Positions 27,425 through 36,165 of a stretch of 64,000 nt of DNA are shown piece after piece. Every line of letters starts with the position of its first letter. Positions within the stretch are counted from its first letter, which is position 1. Source of the stretch: Sodalis sp. dw_96 (GTDB taxonomy: Bacteria > Pseudomonadota > Gammaproteobacteria > Enterobacterales > Enterobacteriaceae); contig NZ_JAAVUT010000024.1 in assembly GCF_018449575.1 (NCBI RefSeq), positions 16,417 through 80,416 on the forward strand, in the 5' to 3' direction. The position numbers were made by a program, and so were the translations under genes. The notes beneath the pieces were generated by a model. It saw only the letters and a list, made by a program, of their open reading frames with translations, ran no database searches and had not been told where the DNA came from.

Positions 27425-28644
27425 CCCAGCGCGGCCTGCAACCGCGCCAGTATCGTGGCGAACATCCGATCGGAGAGCCAGGGACTGTTGCTGATGGACA
27501 GGCCGCGGGTCGCCAGCGCTTGCGCGTTTGGAAAAGGACTTCCCGGTTGCAAAAAAGGCGTTACCGCCGGATAGCCCGCCAGGGTATGAATAAATAAGCG
27601 GGTAACGCCCAAACCCGAGGTCCACAGGCTATCCATTGCCGCATCCCGCGTTTTATTATCCGGCATCAGCAGCAGAATAAACGGCCAGGTGCCCTGCTTG
27701 CCCGGCGAATCCGTCACTACGCTGATACCGGTTACCTGTCTTAACAAAGCGACCCGAAGCAGGGCGCGTTCGCATCCCTGCTGGAGAAAACCGGGCAACC
27801 GCGCCAGCGCGCCGGCGGCGACCCGCCGGCGATAATGCCCAAGGGAGTGCAACGGGATATTTTTTATCTCGAAGTCATCCCCCACCGCCGCGACCAGATC
27901 GCCACGGGACAGGGCGCGCCGCAGAGGTTTACCATAGACATAATACAGACCGCGGGGCCGGTAAAACGCCGTATATCCCCACAGTTCGACGGTGCGTCGC
28001 AGCTCCCAGCTCAAACTGAATTTCAAATCCTGCCGGCATTGCCGATGCAAGGCCTGATTGAGCTCGGGATCGCTGCTGAACAGCACGCCGCCTTCCGCGG
28101 TGGTCAGCCCTTTTCCCAGGGCCATACTGAAAAAGCCGATATCCCCTTTAAGCCCTACGCTGCGGCCGTCGTCCAGCGCGCCCATCCCCTGAGCGGCGTC
28201 CTCGATAATCGCCGCCCCGGCCTTAGCCGTTATAGCAAGTGCGCTGTCAACGTCGGCCACCCGGCCGGCAAGATGGGTCACCAATACCGCCAGCGTGTGT
28301 TCATCGCACAGCGACGCCAACTGCCCGGCGTCCAGATCGATACCGCCGGGGGCCAGATCGCAGGGAACCACGCGCAAAGGCGGGCAAAAATGGACCGCCA
28401 GCGCTACCAGCGGGCAGGTATAAGCTGGGACAATCAAGGTTGTCCGGCCGGGCAAGCGCTGTTGTAACACCCGCAATGCCACGATCAGGGCGGCGGTGCC
28501 GGAACAGGTCAACGCGGGCGGGGGAATCGCCAGATAACGAGCCAGGCCGGCTGCTAGGTTACCGGATAATGCCAGGAGATCGCGCCATTGTGCGGGTAAC
28601 CCGGCGGTGGGCGGAATTTCCACCGGGGGAGGGAAATGGGTCAC
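27421..28644 (-). CDS. DegT/DnrJ/EryC1-family aminotransferase
   Basis: 407 aa. Family known for sugar-nucleotide and antibiotic aminotransferases. The PLP Lys lies in FFSMALGKGLTTAEGG (about 178) and the ring Asp in AAIIEDAAQGMG; substrate-tunnel motif VPAYTCPLVALAV is also seen. The C-terminal half is more divergent than in the sugar enzymes. Last gene of the minus-strand arm, its start overlapping the end of the SMR-like gene at 28641 by 4 nt. Two different aminotransferases in one cluster suggest a product with at least two amino groups. Confidence 0.88.
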   Translation of the reverse strand: MTHFPPPVEIPPTAGLPAQWRDLLALSGNLAAGLARYLAIPPPALTCSGTAALIVALRVLQQRLPGRTTLIVPAYTCPLVALAVHFCPPLRVVPCDLAPGGIDLDAGQLASLCDEHTLAVLVTHLAGRVADVDSALAITAKAGAAIIEDAAQGMGALDDGRSVGLKGDIGFFSMALGKGLTTAEGGVLFSSDPELNQALHRQCRQDLKFSLSWELRRTVELWGYTAFYRPRGLYYVYGKPLRRALSRGDLVAAVGDDFEIKNIPLHSLGHYRRRVAAGALARLPGFLQQGCERALLRVALLRQVTGISVVTDSPGKQGTWPFILLLMPDNKTRDAAMDSLWTSGLGVTRLFIHTLAGYPAVTPFLQPGSPFPNAQALATRGLSISNSPWLSDRMFATILARLQAALG

Positions 28645-29018
28645 GAAACGGCGGTCTCGCCTTTGGCCAGACAGAGGATGCCGGATAATATCAGCAGGCC
28701 GCCGATGACCTTTACCGGATTGAGCTGGTCGTCAAATAACCAGACGGACACTAGGGTGACGCTGATAATTTCCAGATGCGACGCGGCGAAGGCCGGCCCC
28801 ACCGGGGCATATTTCAACAGGGTCATCCAGGTAAAAAAAGCGCCGATATAACCGACAAAGGCGCCGTAAATCCAGGGGTGGCCGAAAACGCGGACCAGCC
28901 ACTGAACGTCCAACATCAGCGGCGCGGCGTGCAGCGAGGCATATTTAAAGCTTACCTGGGCCAGGGTATCGAACAGCATCAGCGCCAGGAAGCCAAACAC
29001 ATAAAAGCGTTTCATCAT
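28641..29018 (-). CDS. EamA/SMR-like small membrane transporter, subunit 2
   Basis: 125 aa with four hydrophobic segments, the size of half an EamA transporter and of small multidrug resistance proteins. The first segment has LFDTLAQVSFKYAS, the last GGLLILSGILCLAKG. It does not have the exact EmrE Glu14 context. Overlaps its partner gene at 29015 by 4 nt, which suggests a heterodimer like EbrAB or ArnEF. Likely exports or flips the product, or an intermediate, of the cluster. Confidence 0.8.
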   Translation of the reverse strand: MMKRFYVFGFLALMLFDTLAQVSFKYASLHAAPLMLDVQWLVRVFGHPWIYGAFVGYIGAFFTWMTLLKYAPVGPAFAASHLEIISVTLVSVWLFDDQLNPVKVIGGLLILSGILCLAKGETAVS

Positions 29019-29371
29019 TCAATACCTACCACTAAAACACCGCAGGCGATGAGCAAAATGCCAATCAGCCGCCATTTACTCAGGCTCTCTTTAAACCAAA
29101 TGCGGCCGACCACCATGATAGCCACAATGTTGATTGAGCCCAGCATGACCCCCACGGACAGCGGCACCAGCGACAAAAAGGCCAGCCACAGCAGAAATTC
29201 AAATACATAGCTGAAAATACCAACCCAAATCCATTTATGAGTCAGCATATGGCGCCAATGGGCCATGCCGGAATAGGGGGTGCCGGATAACGCGGCGGCT
29301 TTGAACGCCAGCTGGCCCACCGTATCCACCAACACATTCAGTACCCACAAAAGAAGGGTTAATTGGCTCAT
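29015..29371 (-). CDS. EamA/SMR-like small membrane transporter, subunit 1
   Basis: 118 aa with four hydrophobic segments. The first has VLVDTVGQLAFKAAA, with the Asp-x-x-x-Gln-x-x-x-Lys pattern also seen in the partner; the last has LIGILLIACGVLVVGI. Starts 22 nt after the esterase gene in the same operon. Two such half-size proteins in tandem usually act as one transporter. Confidence 0.8.
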   Translation of the reverse strand: MSQLTLLLWVLNVLVDTVGQLAFKAAALSGTPYSGMAHWRHMLTHKWIWVGIFSYVFEFLLWLAFLSLVPLSVGVMLGSINIVAIMVVGRIWFKESLSKWRLIGILLIACGVLVVGIE

Positions 29372-29393
29372 GACCTGGTCTTGTATCCCTTTG

Positions 29394-30287
29394 TCATGCG
29401 CTTTGCATCGTCGAGTTCAGCCCTCTTTGCAGGCCCGGGGTATTAAGCGAGCTGTCGCCGGTACGATCCGTCTGCGGGACGTTTTGCTGCATGAAGGTGA
29501 TGGAACGGGACACCAGCTCTCGCCGGTCGTTGTCAATCGTGATCATATGGTAGCTGTTTTTCAGTAATACCATTTTCACCGGTCCGCTAACGTTATCACG
29601 CACCAGCTCGCCGTTACGGCGATGGGCGATATCGTCATTTTCCGCATGCAGAACCAGACAAGGGGAAGTGATTTTAGGCAAGGACTGGCGCACGTTCCGC
29701 GTCAGATAAACCAGCTGGCTCAAAGAAGGCCAGGGATTACCCGCCAGACCGGCCGCGCCGCTGTCGCCGCTTAACATGCTTTGGGAAACCTTGCGGCGCA
29801 ACTGCTCGTTGCGGATCCCATAGGGCGGCTCTTCGTTAAAGATGCGGCCGCGGCCGAGATGCAGAATGTCCACCAGGGTCAAAAAACACGGCGCCAGCAT
29901 CCGCGATATTAGCGGAACCGTCCAGCCGTCGAAGCGGAACGTCGCGCCGTACACCAATACGCCCTGGGTACGCTCTGGAAAATCGGCGGCATATTTCAGC
30001 GCCAGCACCGCACCCATCGACAAACCGCCGACATAAAGATAATCAACCTGTGAGCGCAGCTTATCAGCGGCGTCGACGACGCTTTGATACCAGTCTTTCC
30101 AATTGGTGGCGATAAGATCATCCACATCGCCGCAGTGGCCGGCCAGCTGCATGCCGTAGACGGTAAAACCCGCCCGGTTGAATTCTCGCCCCACGCCCCG
30201 CATTTCGGTGGGGGTGCCGGTCAGGCCATGAATCAACAGAACGCCGATATTGCCGCCTTCCAGCAAAAAATCATGATGGTTGATCAC
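29394..30287 (-). CDS. Carboxylesterase-type alpha/beta hydrolase
   Basis: 297 aa. Oxyanion segment LLIHGLTGTPTEMR, nucleophile elbow GGLSMG (Ser90), acid in HAENDD and catalytic His in NSYHMITID, as in the Est30/monoglyceride-lipase-like carboxylesterases. No signal peptide. The last 35 residues are Ser/Thr/Gln-rich and outside the catalytic fold. Its start lies 17 nt inside the HAD-phosphatase gene, so the two are coupled. In the cluster it could remove an ester or act as an acyl-transfer step. Confidence 0.85.
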   Translation of the reverse strand: MINHHDFLLEGGNIGVLLIHGLTGTPTEMRGVGREFNRAGFTVYGMQLAGHCGDVDDLIATNWKDWYQSVVDAADKLRSQVDYLYVGGLSMGAVLALKYAADFPERTQGVLVYGATFRFDGWTVPLISRMLAPCFLTLVDILHLGRGRIFNEEPPYGIRNEQLRRKVSQSMLSGDSGAAGLAGNPWPSLSQLVYLTRNVRQSLPKITSPCLVLHAENDDIAHRRNGELVRDNVSGPVKMVLLKNSYHMITIDNDRRELVSRSITFMQQNVPQTDRTGDSSLNTPGLQRGLNSTMQSA

Positions 30288-31017
30288 ACATCCCCCGGAT
30301 TATCAGCTGCTCGACTGGCGCCAGGTAGGCGCTTTCCCGCTGTTGTAATAAACGCTCCAGCTCGGCGGATGCCTGGGAAAAATCCTTGATGGCGGTAAAA
30401 GGAACGCCCATTTTGCTGCATTCGGCCACCAGACTGCCTTTGGCGAAAACATGATCGGCAATTTGCGAGACGCAAAAATCGGAACGTCCGTCGCCAATCA
30501 TCAGGAATTTATCCGGCGCCACGGTTTTGGCGACACCGCATTTACATACGCCGCTGGCTTTCAGGCAATTGGCGTTATGGTAAGGGAAGTCCAACGCCCA
30601 GCGCCGCTCGCTCACCTGCCGTAAACGGTTGGCAATCACCGGAATACCGCTAATGCCGTTGGCCTGCAGGATATGGTTAATGGCGTAGTCCAGCCCGTCG
30701 CTGACGATATGCAACGGTACGTTTTGCCGGCGGGCATAAAGCGCGAATTCGGCAAACCCCGGATCGATGGCCAGATTGGAAAGGCATGCATTCAGCTCAA
30801 GCCGGGAGGTATCCAACAGGGCGATTTGTCCCGCCATGCATTCCCGCGAGCCTATATCGCCGTCTTCCCATTGTTGTTCCAGCGCTTGCCAGCCCGGCAT
30901 ACCAAATGCATCCAATAAGGTGTCAGTGACGTCTTTGAAACTGATGGTTCCGTCAAAGTCACACAACACCGTCCATGACGGTAATCGCGGGGTTGATTGA
31001 ATGGATCTTATTGCCAT
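30271..31017 (-). CDS. HAD-IB (MtnX-like) phosphatase
   Basis: 248 aa from the chosen start. Motif I is LCDFDGTISFKDVTD, motif II is HIVSDGLDYAI, and motif III/IV is MIGDGRSDFC, the pattern of MtnX/PSP-like phosphatases; a Cys-rich insert (NANCLKASGVCKCG) is seen before motif III and may bind metal. The frame continues upstream to 31206 but that part looks non-coding; MAIRSIQSTP at 31017 puts motif I about 20 residues in, as usual. First gene of the five-gene minus-strand arm. No methionine-salvage genes are nearby, so it probably removes phosphate from a cluster-specific intermediate. Confidence 0.82.
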   Translation of the reverse strand: MAIRSIQSTPRLPSWTVLCDFDGTISFKDVTDTLLDAFGMPGWQALEQQWEDGDIGSRECMAGQIALLDTSRLELNACLSNLAIDPGFAEFALYARRQNVPLHIVSDGLDYAINHILQANGISGIPVIANRLRQVSERRWALDFPYHNANCLKASGVCKCGVAKTVAPDKFLMIGDGRSDFCVSQIADHVFAKGSLVAECSKMGVPFTAIKDFSQASAELERLLQQRESAYLAPVEQLIIRGMCDQPS

Positions 31018-31261
31018 ATATACAGCTATTAGCTCTGAAAGGAAGACGGTGATAAAAAAGAGCCACTCAGCCCCGGGAGCGATGAGGAGCCTGCATTCAT
31101 TGAAACTCAGCGGATGGCGGGTATTGTACCTTAATAATAATAAATAGTTTATAAACGAAGTGATGGGATAAATAATATTATGAATGTAAAATCTAGTTGT
31201 TATCAATTGGTTGATTGTAAATAATTTTTTGTTAAAAAATAACTCTTTTACCCCTTCAAAC

Positions 31262-32002
31262 TTAAAAATTGTAGTTTATGCCCACAGAAAACGCATAAGT
31301 TTCATCCCGATCGACCATAGGACTGTCACGAACCTCTGAAGGCAGGAAATTCCCCCGAGCGCTGGCATAGGTATCCCACTGTGGGGAGAATTTATAATCG
31401 GCGGTCAGGGAAACATAAGGGGTTATATTTGCCGACGGGCGATATTCGCTCAGGCCGCTGCGGCGGGATTCCATGGATGATACGCCGTAATAGTAGCGCG
31501 TTTGCTGGCCATTGGCCCCATCCACGCCTAACTCAGGTATCACTGTCAGCATGCCCAATTGCACCTGATTCAGGTAGGAAATATTGGCCAAAACACCCTG
31601 GCTGTTATTCAGAATATCCCCCGCCAGCTGGACATGAATCGCCCCTATCGGAGTGGTGCGCTGATAGCTTATACCGGACATCACCGTGGACCGGCGATCG
31701 CTGAGCCGGCGCATCGCCGCGTCGCTGCCCCGCCGGGCTTTATATTGCTGATCGAGGTAAAAAACTTTAAGTTTCAGCTCATTGACATCATCGTTTATCA
31801 GATATCGCCCGGCATCGTCCCCCTGGATATACCAGGTATCGTCGTCGTAGTTAACTACCGGCCATATCGAGTAATCGTCTCTGTTCACCTTATAGGGCGA
31901 AGTGGATAAAAAACCCCCTGCTCCCAGAGCGATATCCGCCGCCTGGCCGTATATGGGGGCCAATAAAACCAAGGAAATTATGATGTATGTATGCGATTTC
32001 AT
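31262..32002 (-). CDS. mipA: MipA/OmpV-family outer-membrane protein
   Basis: 246 aa (E. coli MipA 248). A signal peptide ends at YGQA-AD; the mature part shows alternating beta strands with GAGGFLSTSPYK, the typical start of MipA/OmpV proteins, and ends in NYNF with a terminal Phe, as outer-membrane barrels do. MipA scaffolds MltA and PBP1B in E. coli; paralogues are common, and this one may be a relative rather than the orthologue. Confidence 0.85.
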   Translation of the reverse strand: MKSHTYIIISLVLLAPIYGQAADIALGAGGFLSTSPYKVNRDDYSIWPVVNYDDDTWYIQGDDAGRYLINDDVNELKLKVFYLDQQYKARRGSDAAMRRLSDRRSTVMSGISYQRTTPIGAIHVQLAGDILNNSQGVLANISYLNQVQLGMLTVIPELGVDGANGQQTRYYYGVSSMESRRSGLSEYRPSANITPYVSLTADYKFSPQWDTYASARGNFLPSEVRDSPMVDRDETYAFSVGINYNF

Positions 32003-32203
32003 CGTATGATTATGGTTGAATTCTAATGATAAGTATTACTACAATGTGCTGGCGCAACAAATACGCCAACGCGCTTCCCGCAGGTCTGTGATTCACTCCC
32101 CCAGGCGTCCATGTCCTGAAGCGAAGAACGGCCTATTTTGTCTTCACGCGACGGCCATTCATAAGAGATTTACATTTCTATTCAATTCAGCTTCGGAATA
32201 GAT

Positions 32204-33103
32204 TTAACGTCGCTTTTGCGCCACGCGATGGATAAGATCGTCCAGCCGGGACAAGAACAGCGCAAGAATCGGTGACTGGTTTGATCGGCTGTAACCCACC
32301 ACCAGATCAATCCTCGGCGCTTCGCCGGCCAGGGGACGGCTGACCACTGACCAAGGCATCAGGTTCTCGACGTAGGCGGGGATCAGCGTCAAGCCCCGGG
32401 TCGATGCCACCAGAGACATGACCTTGGCGGGATTATCCACCTTCTGGGCCGGCGTTATTCGCACCCCGGCGCGTTCAAGGTAATCCTCGATGGCGGCGCG
32501 CAGCACGACTGCCTTATCCGCCATACCGATAAAAGGGTGTTGGGCAAGCTCTTGCGGCGAGATGCAATCCCGGGCCGTCAACGGGTGATCGCTGGGCATC
32601 AGCACCACCAAGGGTTCGGAATCCACTACTCGATAGGTGAGATCGACATCGGGCTCGGCGCGCAGGAACGCCAGATCTAGCTTGCCTTTGGCCAGCGCTT
32701 CGGCGAGGTCGGGAGAATAGTCGCTGGAAACGGTGATATCAATGTTAGGTAATTCGTCGCGCAAGATGTGCATGGCTTCGGGCAGCCACTTCATTTCCTG
32801 GCCGGTAAGAAAGCCCAGCACCAAACGCTGCTTGGAGGGCTCCGCCGCCCTGCGGGCCGCTTCAACCGCGGCATCCACCTGATTCATCGCCAGCCGTGCG
32901 TGGTCGATAAAGGCGCGCCCGGCGACGGTCAGCTCTACGCCGCGGGGACCGCGTATCAACAGCGCTACCCCAACCTGCTCCTCCAGATCCCGTATTTGCC
33001 TGCTCAGCGATGGCTGGGATGTGTGCAGCCTTTTTCCGGCCGCGACGGTAAGGCTCCCGGTCTCGGCGACGGCGATAAAATAGCGAAGATGGCGCAGTTC
33101 CAT
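32204..33103 (-). CDS. LysR-family regulator (HcaR-like)
   Basis: 299 aa. Helix-turn-helix begins MELRHLRYFIAVAETGSLTVAA and includes TSQPSLSRQIRDLEEQVG. The wording matches the BenM/CatM/HcaR subgroup that senses aromatic acids. AGGAAG precedes the ATG. Divergent from the SDR gene at 33302; the dyad at 33195-33212 lies in the shared 198-bp gap. Confidence 0.92.
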   Translation of the reverse strand: MELRHLRYFIAVAETGSLTVAAGKRLHTSQPSLSRQIRDLEEQVGVALLIRGPRGVELTVAGRAFIDHARLAMNQVDAAVEAARRAAEPSKQRLVLGFLTGQEMKWLPEAMHILRDELPNIDITVSSDYSPDLAEALAKGKLDLAFLRAEPDVDLTYRVVDSEPLVVLMPSDHPLTARDCISPQELAQHPFIGMADKAVVLRAAIEDYLERAGVRITPAQKVDNPAKVMSLVASTRGLTLIPAYVENLMPWSVVSRPLAGEAPRIDLVVGYSRSNQSPILALFLSRLDDLIHRVAQKRR

Positions 33104-33194
33104 AGGCTTCCTTCAATTTTTCACTGTCACGGGTCCCATGCTTTTCAGGCATGCCTACCAGCTTATAAAGTCTTTTTCAGTATCATCGATACGG

Positions 33195-33212
33195 CCTAGA
33201 TTGCTCTCTAGG
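33195..33212. promoter_or_regulatory. Candidate LysR operator between lysR and the SDR gene
   Basis: CCTAGA-N6-TCTAGG is a perfect interrupted dyad in the gap between the divergent regulator and SDR gene, about 90 bp from either start. The spacing suits a LysR-type site. Confidence 0.45.
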
Positions 33213-33301
33213 GCGGCGTTGAAGACATTTCACTCTCTTCAGGCCGCGGGTCGGCGGGGCGTTGCTCCATCCATTTCAACTATACCACCGGGAGTCTGAT
33301 A

Positions 33302-34048
33302 ATGAACAATCTCACTGGCAAAACGGCGCTGGTTACCGGCGCGTCACGGGGAATCGGTCGGGCAAGCGCGCTGGCGTTGGCACATGCCGGCGCCCAGGTC
33401 CTGGTGCATTACAGCAGCGGCGGTCAGGAAGCGGAGGCTATTGTCGCCGAGATCCGCCTGGGGGGTGGCAAAGCCGAGAAGCTGGCGGCCGATCTGGCGG
33501 CGGCGAACGGACCGCACGAACTGGCCCGTCGCGTTCGGGATATTATCGGCGGCAGATTGGATATCCTGGTGGCCAACGCGGGCATATCCAGGGCCGCTAC
33601 CATCGAGGATACCACCGTGGAGGATTTTGACGCCCTGTTCGCGGTGAATGTACGCGCGCCCTATTTTCTGGTGCAACAGCTTCTGCCGGTGATGTGCCAG
33701 GGCAGCAGTATCATCCTGCTGTCGTCCCTCGCCGCCCATGCCAGCGTCGGGACGCTTTCCGCCTACGCCGCCACCAAAGGCGCCATAGATACGCTGGTTA
33801 AGCACTTCGCCGCCGCCCTCGGGGAGCGCGGTATCCGCGTGAATGCCGTGGCCCCCGGCGTGGTGCCCACCGATATGTCCAGTTTTGCCAAGACTGATGC
33901 CGGGCGTGATTTCACGCTGGATATGCAGGCCATCAAACGCATGGCTCAACCTGATGATATCGGCGCGGCCGTGGCCTTTCTGGCGTCCGATGACGCCCGC
34001 TGGATTACCGGAGATACGTTGCGCGTGGACGGCGGCTCGAAGCTTTGA
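33302..34048 (+). CDS. SDR-family oxidoreductase
   Basis: 248-aa classical short-chain dehydrogenase. Cofactor motif TGASRGIG, NAG at about 93, catalytic Ser in LLSSLAAH and YAATKGA (Tyr-x-x-x-Lys), and C-terminal GDTLRVDGG. Resembles FabG and related 3-ketoacyl or alcohol dehydrogenases; the HYSSG stretch after beta-2 suggests NADPH preference. Probably controlled by the divergent LysR protein, and followed 73 bp later by a GST gene. Confidence 0.92.
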   Translation: MNNLTGKTALVTGASRGIGRASALALAHAGAQVLVHYSSGGQEAEAIVAEIRLGGGKAEKLAADLAAANGPHELARRVRDIIGGRLDILVANAGISRAATIEDTTVEDFDALFAVNVRAPYFLVQQLLPVMCQGSSIILLSSLAAHASVGTLSAYAATKGAIDTLVKHFAAALGERGIRVNAVAPGVVPTDMSSFAKTDAGRDFTLDMQAIKRMAQPDDIGAAVAFLASDDARWITGDTLRVDGGSKL

Positions 34049-34121
34049 GGCCGTTCCCGACCATGCCTGTTAGGTGTCAATGTTTATTGAAAACGTCTTT
34101 CGCACCACATCAGGAGACATC

Positions 34122-34754
34122 ATGAAACTCTACCAATCCGCTTCATCGCCCAATTCCCGCCGTGTTCGCATTTTCCTGGCGGAAAAGGGCATCCAATTAG
34201 ACGTTATACCGGTGAATCTCGGCGCCAAGGAGCAGTTTGGCGCTGATTATCGCGCCATTAACCCGCGCCTGCAGGTGCCGACGCTGGTGCTCGATGACGG
34301 CACATCCATCGCGGAAGTCCCGGCCATCTGGCGCTATCTTGAAGAGACTCATCCGGCGACGCCTTTGCTGGGATCGTCAGCAAAAGAGAGGGCGCTTATT
34401 ACCATGTGGGAGCGCCGCGTGGAACTTGACGGCTTCGCCGCCGTGATGGAAGCCGTGCGCAATACCGTGCCGGGTCTTAAAGGACGGGCGCTGTCCGGAC
34501 CCTATGATTACGAACAGCTCCCCGCTCTGGCTGAGCGCAGCGTATTGCGGGTTAAGAATTTTTATGTCGACCTAGAGGATCGCCTGGCCCAAACGCCGTT
34601 CGTTGCCGGAGAAGTCTTCTCCGTCGCCGACATTACGGCCCTGGTCACCGTGGATTTTGCCACCGGCGGTATCAAGCTGCCTGTTCCCGATGGTTGCCCG
34701 GCGCTGAAGCGTTGGTATGAATCGATTTCCTCGCGTTCAAGCGCCGGTGCTTGA
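34122..34754 (+). CDS. Glutathione S-transferase
   Basis: 210 aa. The N-terminal thioredoxin-fold domain starts MKLYQSASSPNSRRVRIFL, with the Ser that activates glutathione, and has QVPTLVLDDG plus the EVPAIWRYLEE stretch; the C-terminal helical domain has FSVADITALVTVDFA, the N-capping box. The frame is open 48 bases further upstream, but AGGAG lies 7 nt before the ATG at 34122. Likely cotranscribed with the SDR gene; together they suggest detoxification of an electrophile, not a defined pathway. Confidence 0.92.
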   Translation: MKLYQSASSPNSRRVRIFLAEKGIQLDVIPVNLGAKEQFGADYRAINPRLQVPTLVLDDGTSIAEVPAIWRYLEETHPATPLLGSSAKERALITMWERRVELDGFAAVMEAVRNTVPGLKGRALSGPYDYEQLPALAERSVLRVKNFYVDLEDRLAQTPFVAGEVFSVADITALVTVDFATGGIKLPVPDGCPALKRWYESISSRSSAGA

Positions 34755-34870
34755 TGTAGATTACGGATGGGAGCATTCAACAGACCGCGGGCGGCGGGTT
34801 CAATCATAGGGCGAGCTTTTTTTATCCCGCCCCGGCGGGAAAGGATCCGCCTGTCATTGTGAGCCCCGCT

Positions 34871-35272
34871 TTACCGCGACCCCTCTCCCTGCTCCCACTC
34901 CGGGCTATAGCCGCCTAACGCCGGGTGATACATCTCGTCGCCGGAATGTTGAGTAAACTCGACATTAAGGCGGTCTGCGCGCAGACCCAAAATCTCGATG
35001 CAATGCGCACAGAGCGCTTTTGCCACCTCCATTCGCAGCTCCGGCGTCCTGCCTTTTCGGATGTCCAGCATCATCACGGAAACCGGGGTCGGCTCGCCGC
35101 CGATATCCGGAACCCGCCAAACCCCGCCTTCGCCCAATTCACGAATGGCAACGCTGATTCGGCGGATATCCACCGACATCATTTGGGCATAGGTTTCGCT
35201 CATTTTCGCCGCGAGGCGTTTCTTGTCCGCCGCCGGGTAATGATCGTTTACGTCAAGTTGAAGATAAGGCAT
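34871..35272 (-). CDS. Tautomerase-superfamily protein
   Basis: 133 aa. The start MPYLQLDVNDHYP puts Pro as residue 2, the catalytic N-terminal proline of 4-oxalocrotonate tautomerase and MIF-like enzymes; GGGAGG lies 6 nt before it. The frame extends 57 bases further upstream, but that start would bury the proline. YAQMMSVDIRRISVAIREL and PVSVMMLDI are typical strands of the fold. Substrate unknown; nearby aromatic-type LysR, SDR and GST genes hint at aromatic or xenobiotic metabolism. Confidence 0.85.
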   Translation of the reverse strand: MPYLQLDVNDHYPAADKKRLAAKMSETYAQMMSVDIRRISVAIRELGEGGVWRVPDIGGEPTPVSVMMLDIRKGRTPELRMEVAKALCAHCIEILGLRADRLNVEFTQHSGDEMYHPALGGYSPEWEQGEGSR

Positions 35273-36165
35273 GTTTGACCTCCCGATGAAACCCTGGTGA
35301 CCAGAAAGCAAAGCCGCTGCCAGGGGCATTGAGGAAACGATACATGCATATGCCAGTATTCGTCAATGACCAGGGGTGAAGCCTGTATTTTAAGGTCGGC
35401 AAAAAAGGGCTGATATCCCCTGGCAGTGAGGACATCGGATTATTGTTAATGATTAATCTGTGATCTTGACTACAAAAAGCTCTTATCGGTCTTGTATGGT
35501 AGATGGACAAGTGTGATGATTTGCGCTGTCTCATTAATCATTAGCATCAATCATTAATTAATAATCATTAACATATGTATTTATGTGATTTTTTGGAAAT
35601 GTCATGAAAATCATGAATGTTGAAGGCTCGTTCGTCGTCTGTGTCTTTTTTTGCGCCTTTGCGGCAGTCCGAAGTCACGATGACCCTGAGGGATATCCGC
35701 CGCGTCATGCTCACCGTTGGTTAAAGTCAGCGGTGGAGGCACGCTTTGGTGAAAGCGTGGAACCCTAAGATTTTTGTTTGGGTGGAATATTCATCCAAGG
35801 AGAAAATAGTTAAAATCCCCACTCGCTTATATCTATTTAAGCGGGTATGAAATGATTTTGCCGAAGTTATGGACGTTTTGCATTTTTTTCCTATAAGGAT
35901 TATGGGAGATGACGCTATTTAAATAAAAATAGATGAGGTTTTTTTTATGGCAAAGTGAATTCAAGAAACCAACGATCACAACCAGTATTTAATTTGTATA
36001 GGTAAAAAGCGATGATTTTCGTTGAAGTTGCTGTGCTTTAAGCCTAAGCGGTTTTATGGTTTGGAAAGGGTTGGCCCAGATATTCAGGCACTGGCATGCT
36101 TGGTAAGGTAATTATATAAGCAATGCTATTTGAAAAATTTCTTTCACACGGAATTATTACTTAAA
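35273..36165. other. Long AT-rich intergenic region before the porin gene
   Basis: About 890 bp without a recognisable gene. At 35440-35575 the sequence repeats TTAATGATTAAT, ATTAATCATTA and AATCATTAATTAATAATCATT, a cluster of near-palindromic sites. At 35740-35759 CACGCTTT-GGTG-AAAGCGTG is a perfect 8-bp hairpin. The region is long enough for complex control of the porin or for an unrecognised small RNA. Confidence 0.45.

Noticed and set aside
35690..35745. Short frame MTLRDIRRVMLTVG upstream of the porin
   Set aside because: Fifteen codons only, with no ribosome binding site.
36130..36165. TTG start for the porin
   Set aside because: It would put 12 residues before a normal signal peptide; the ATG at 36166 is better.
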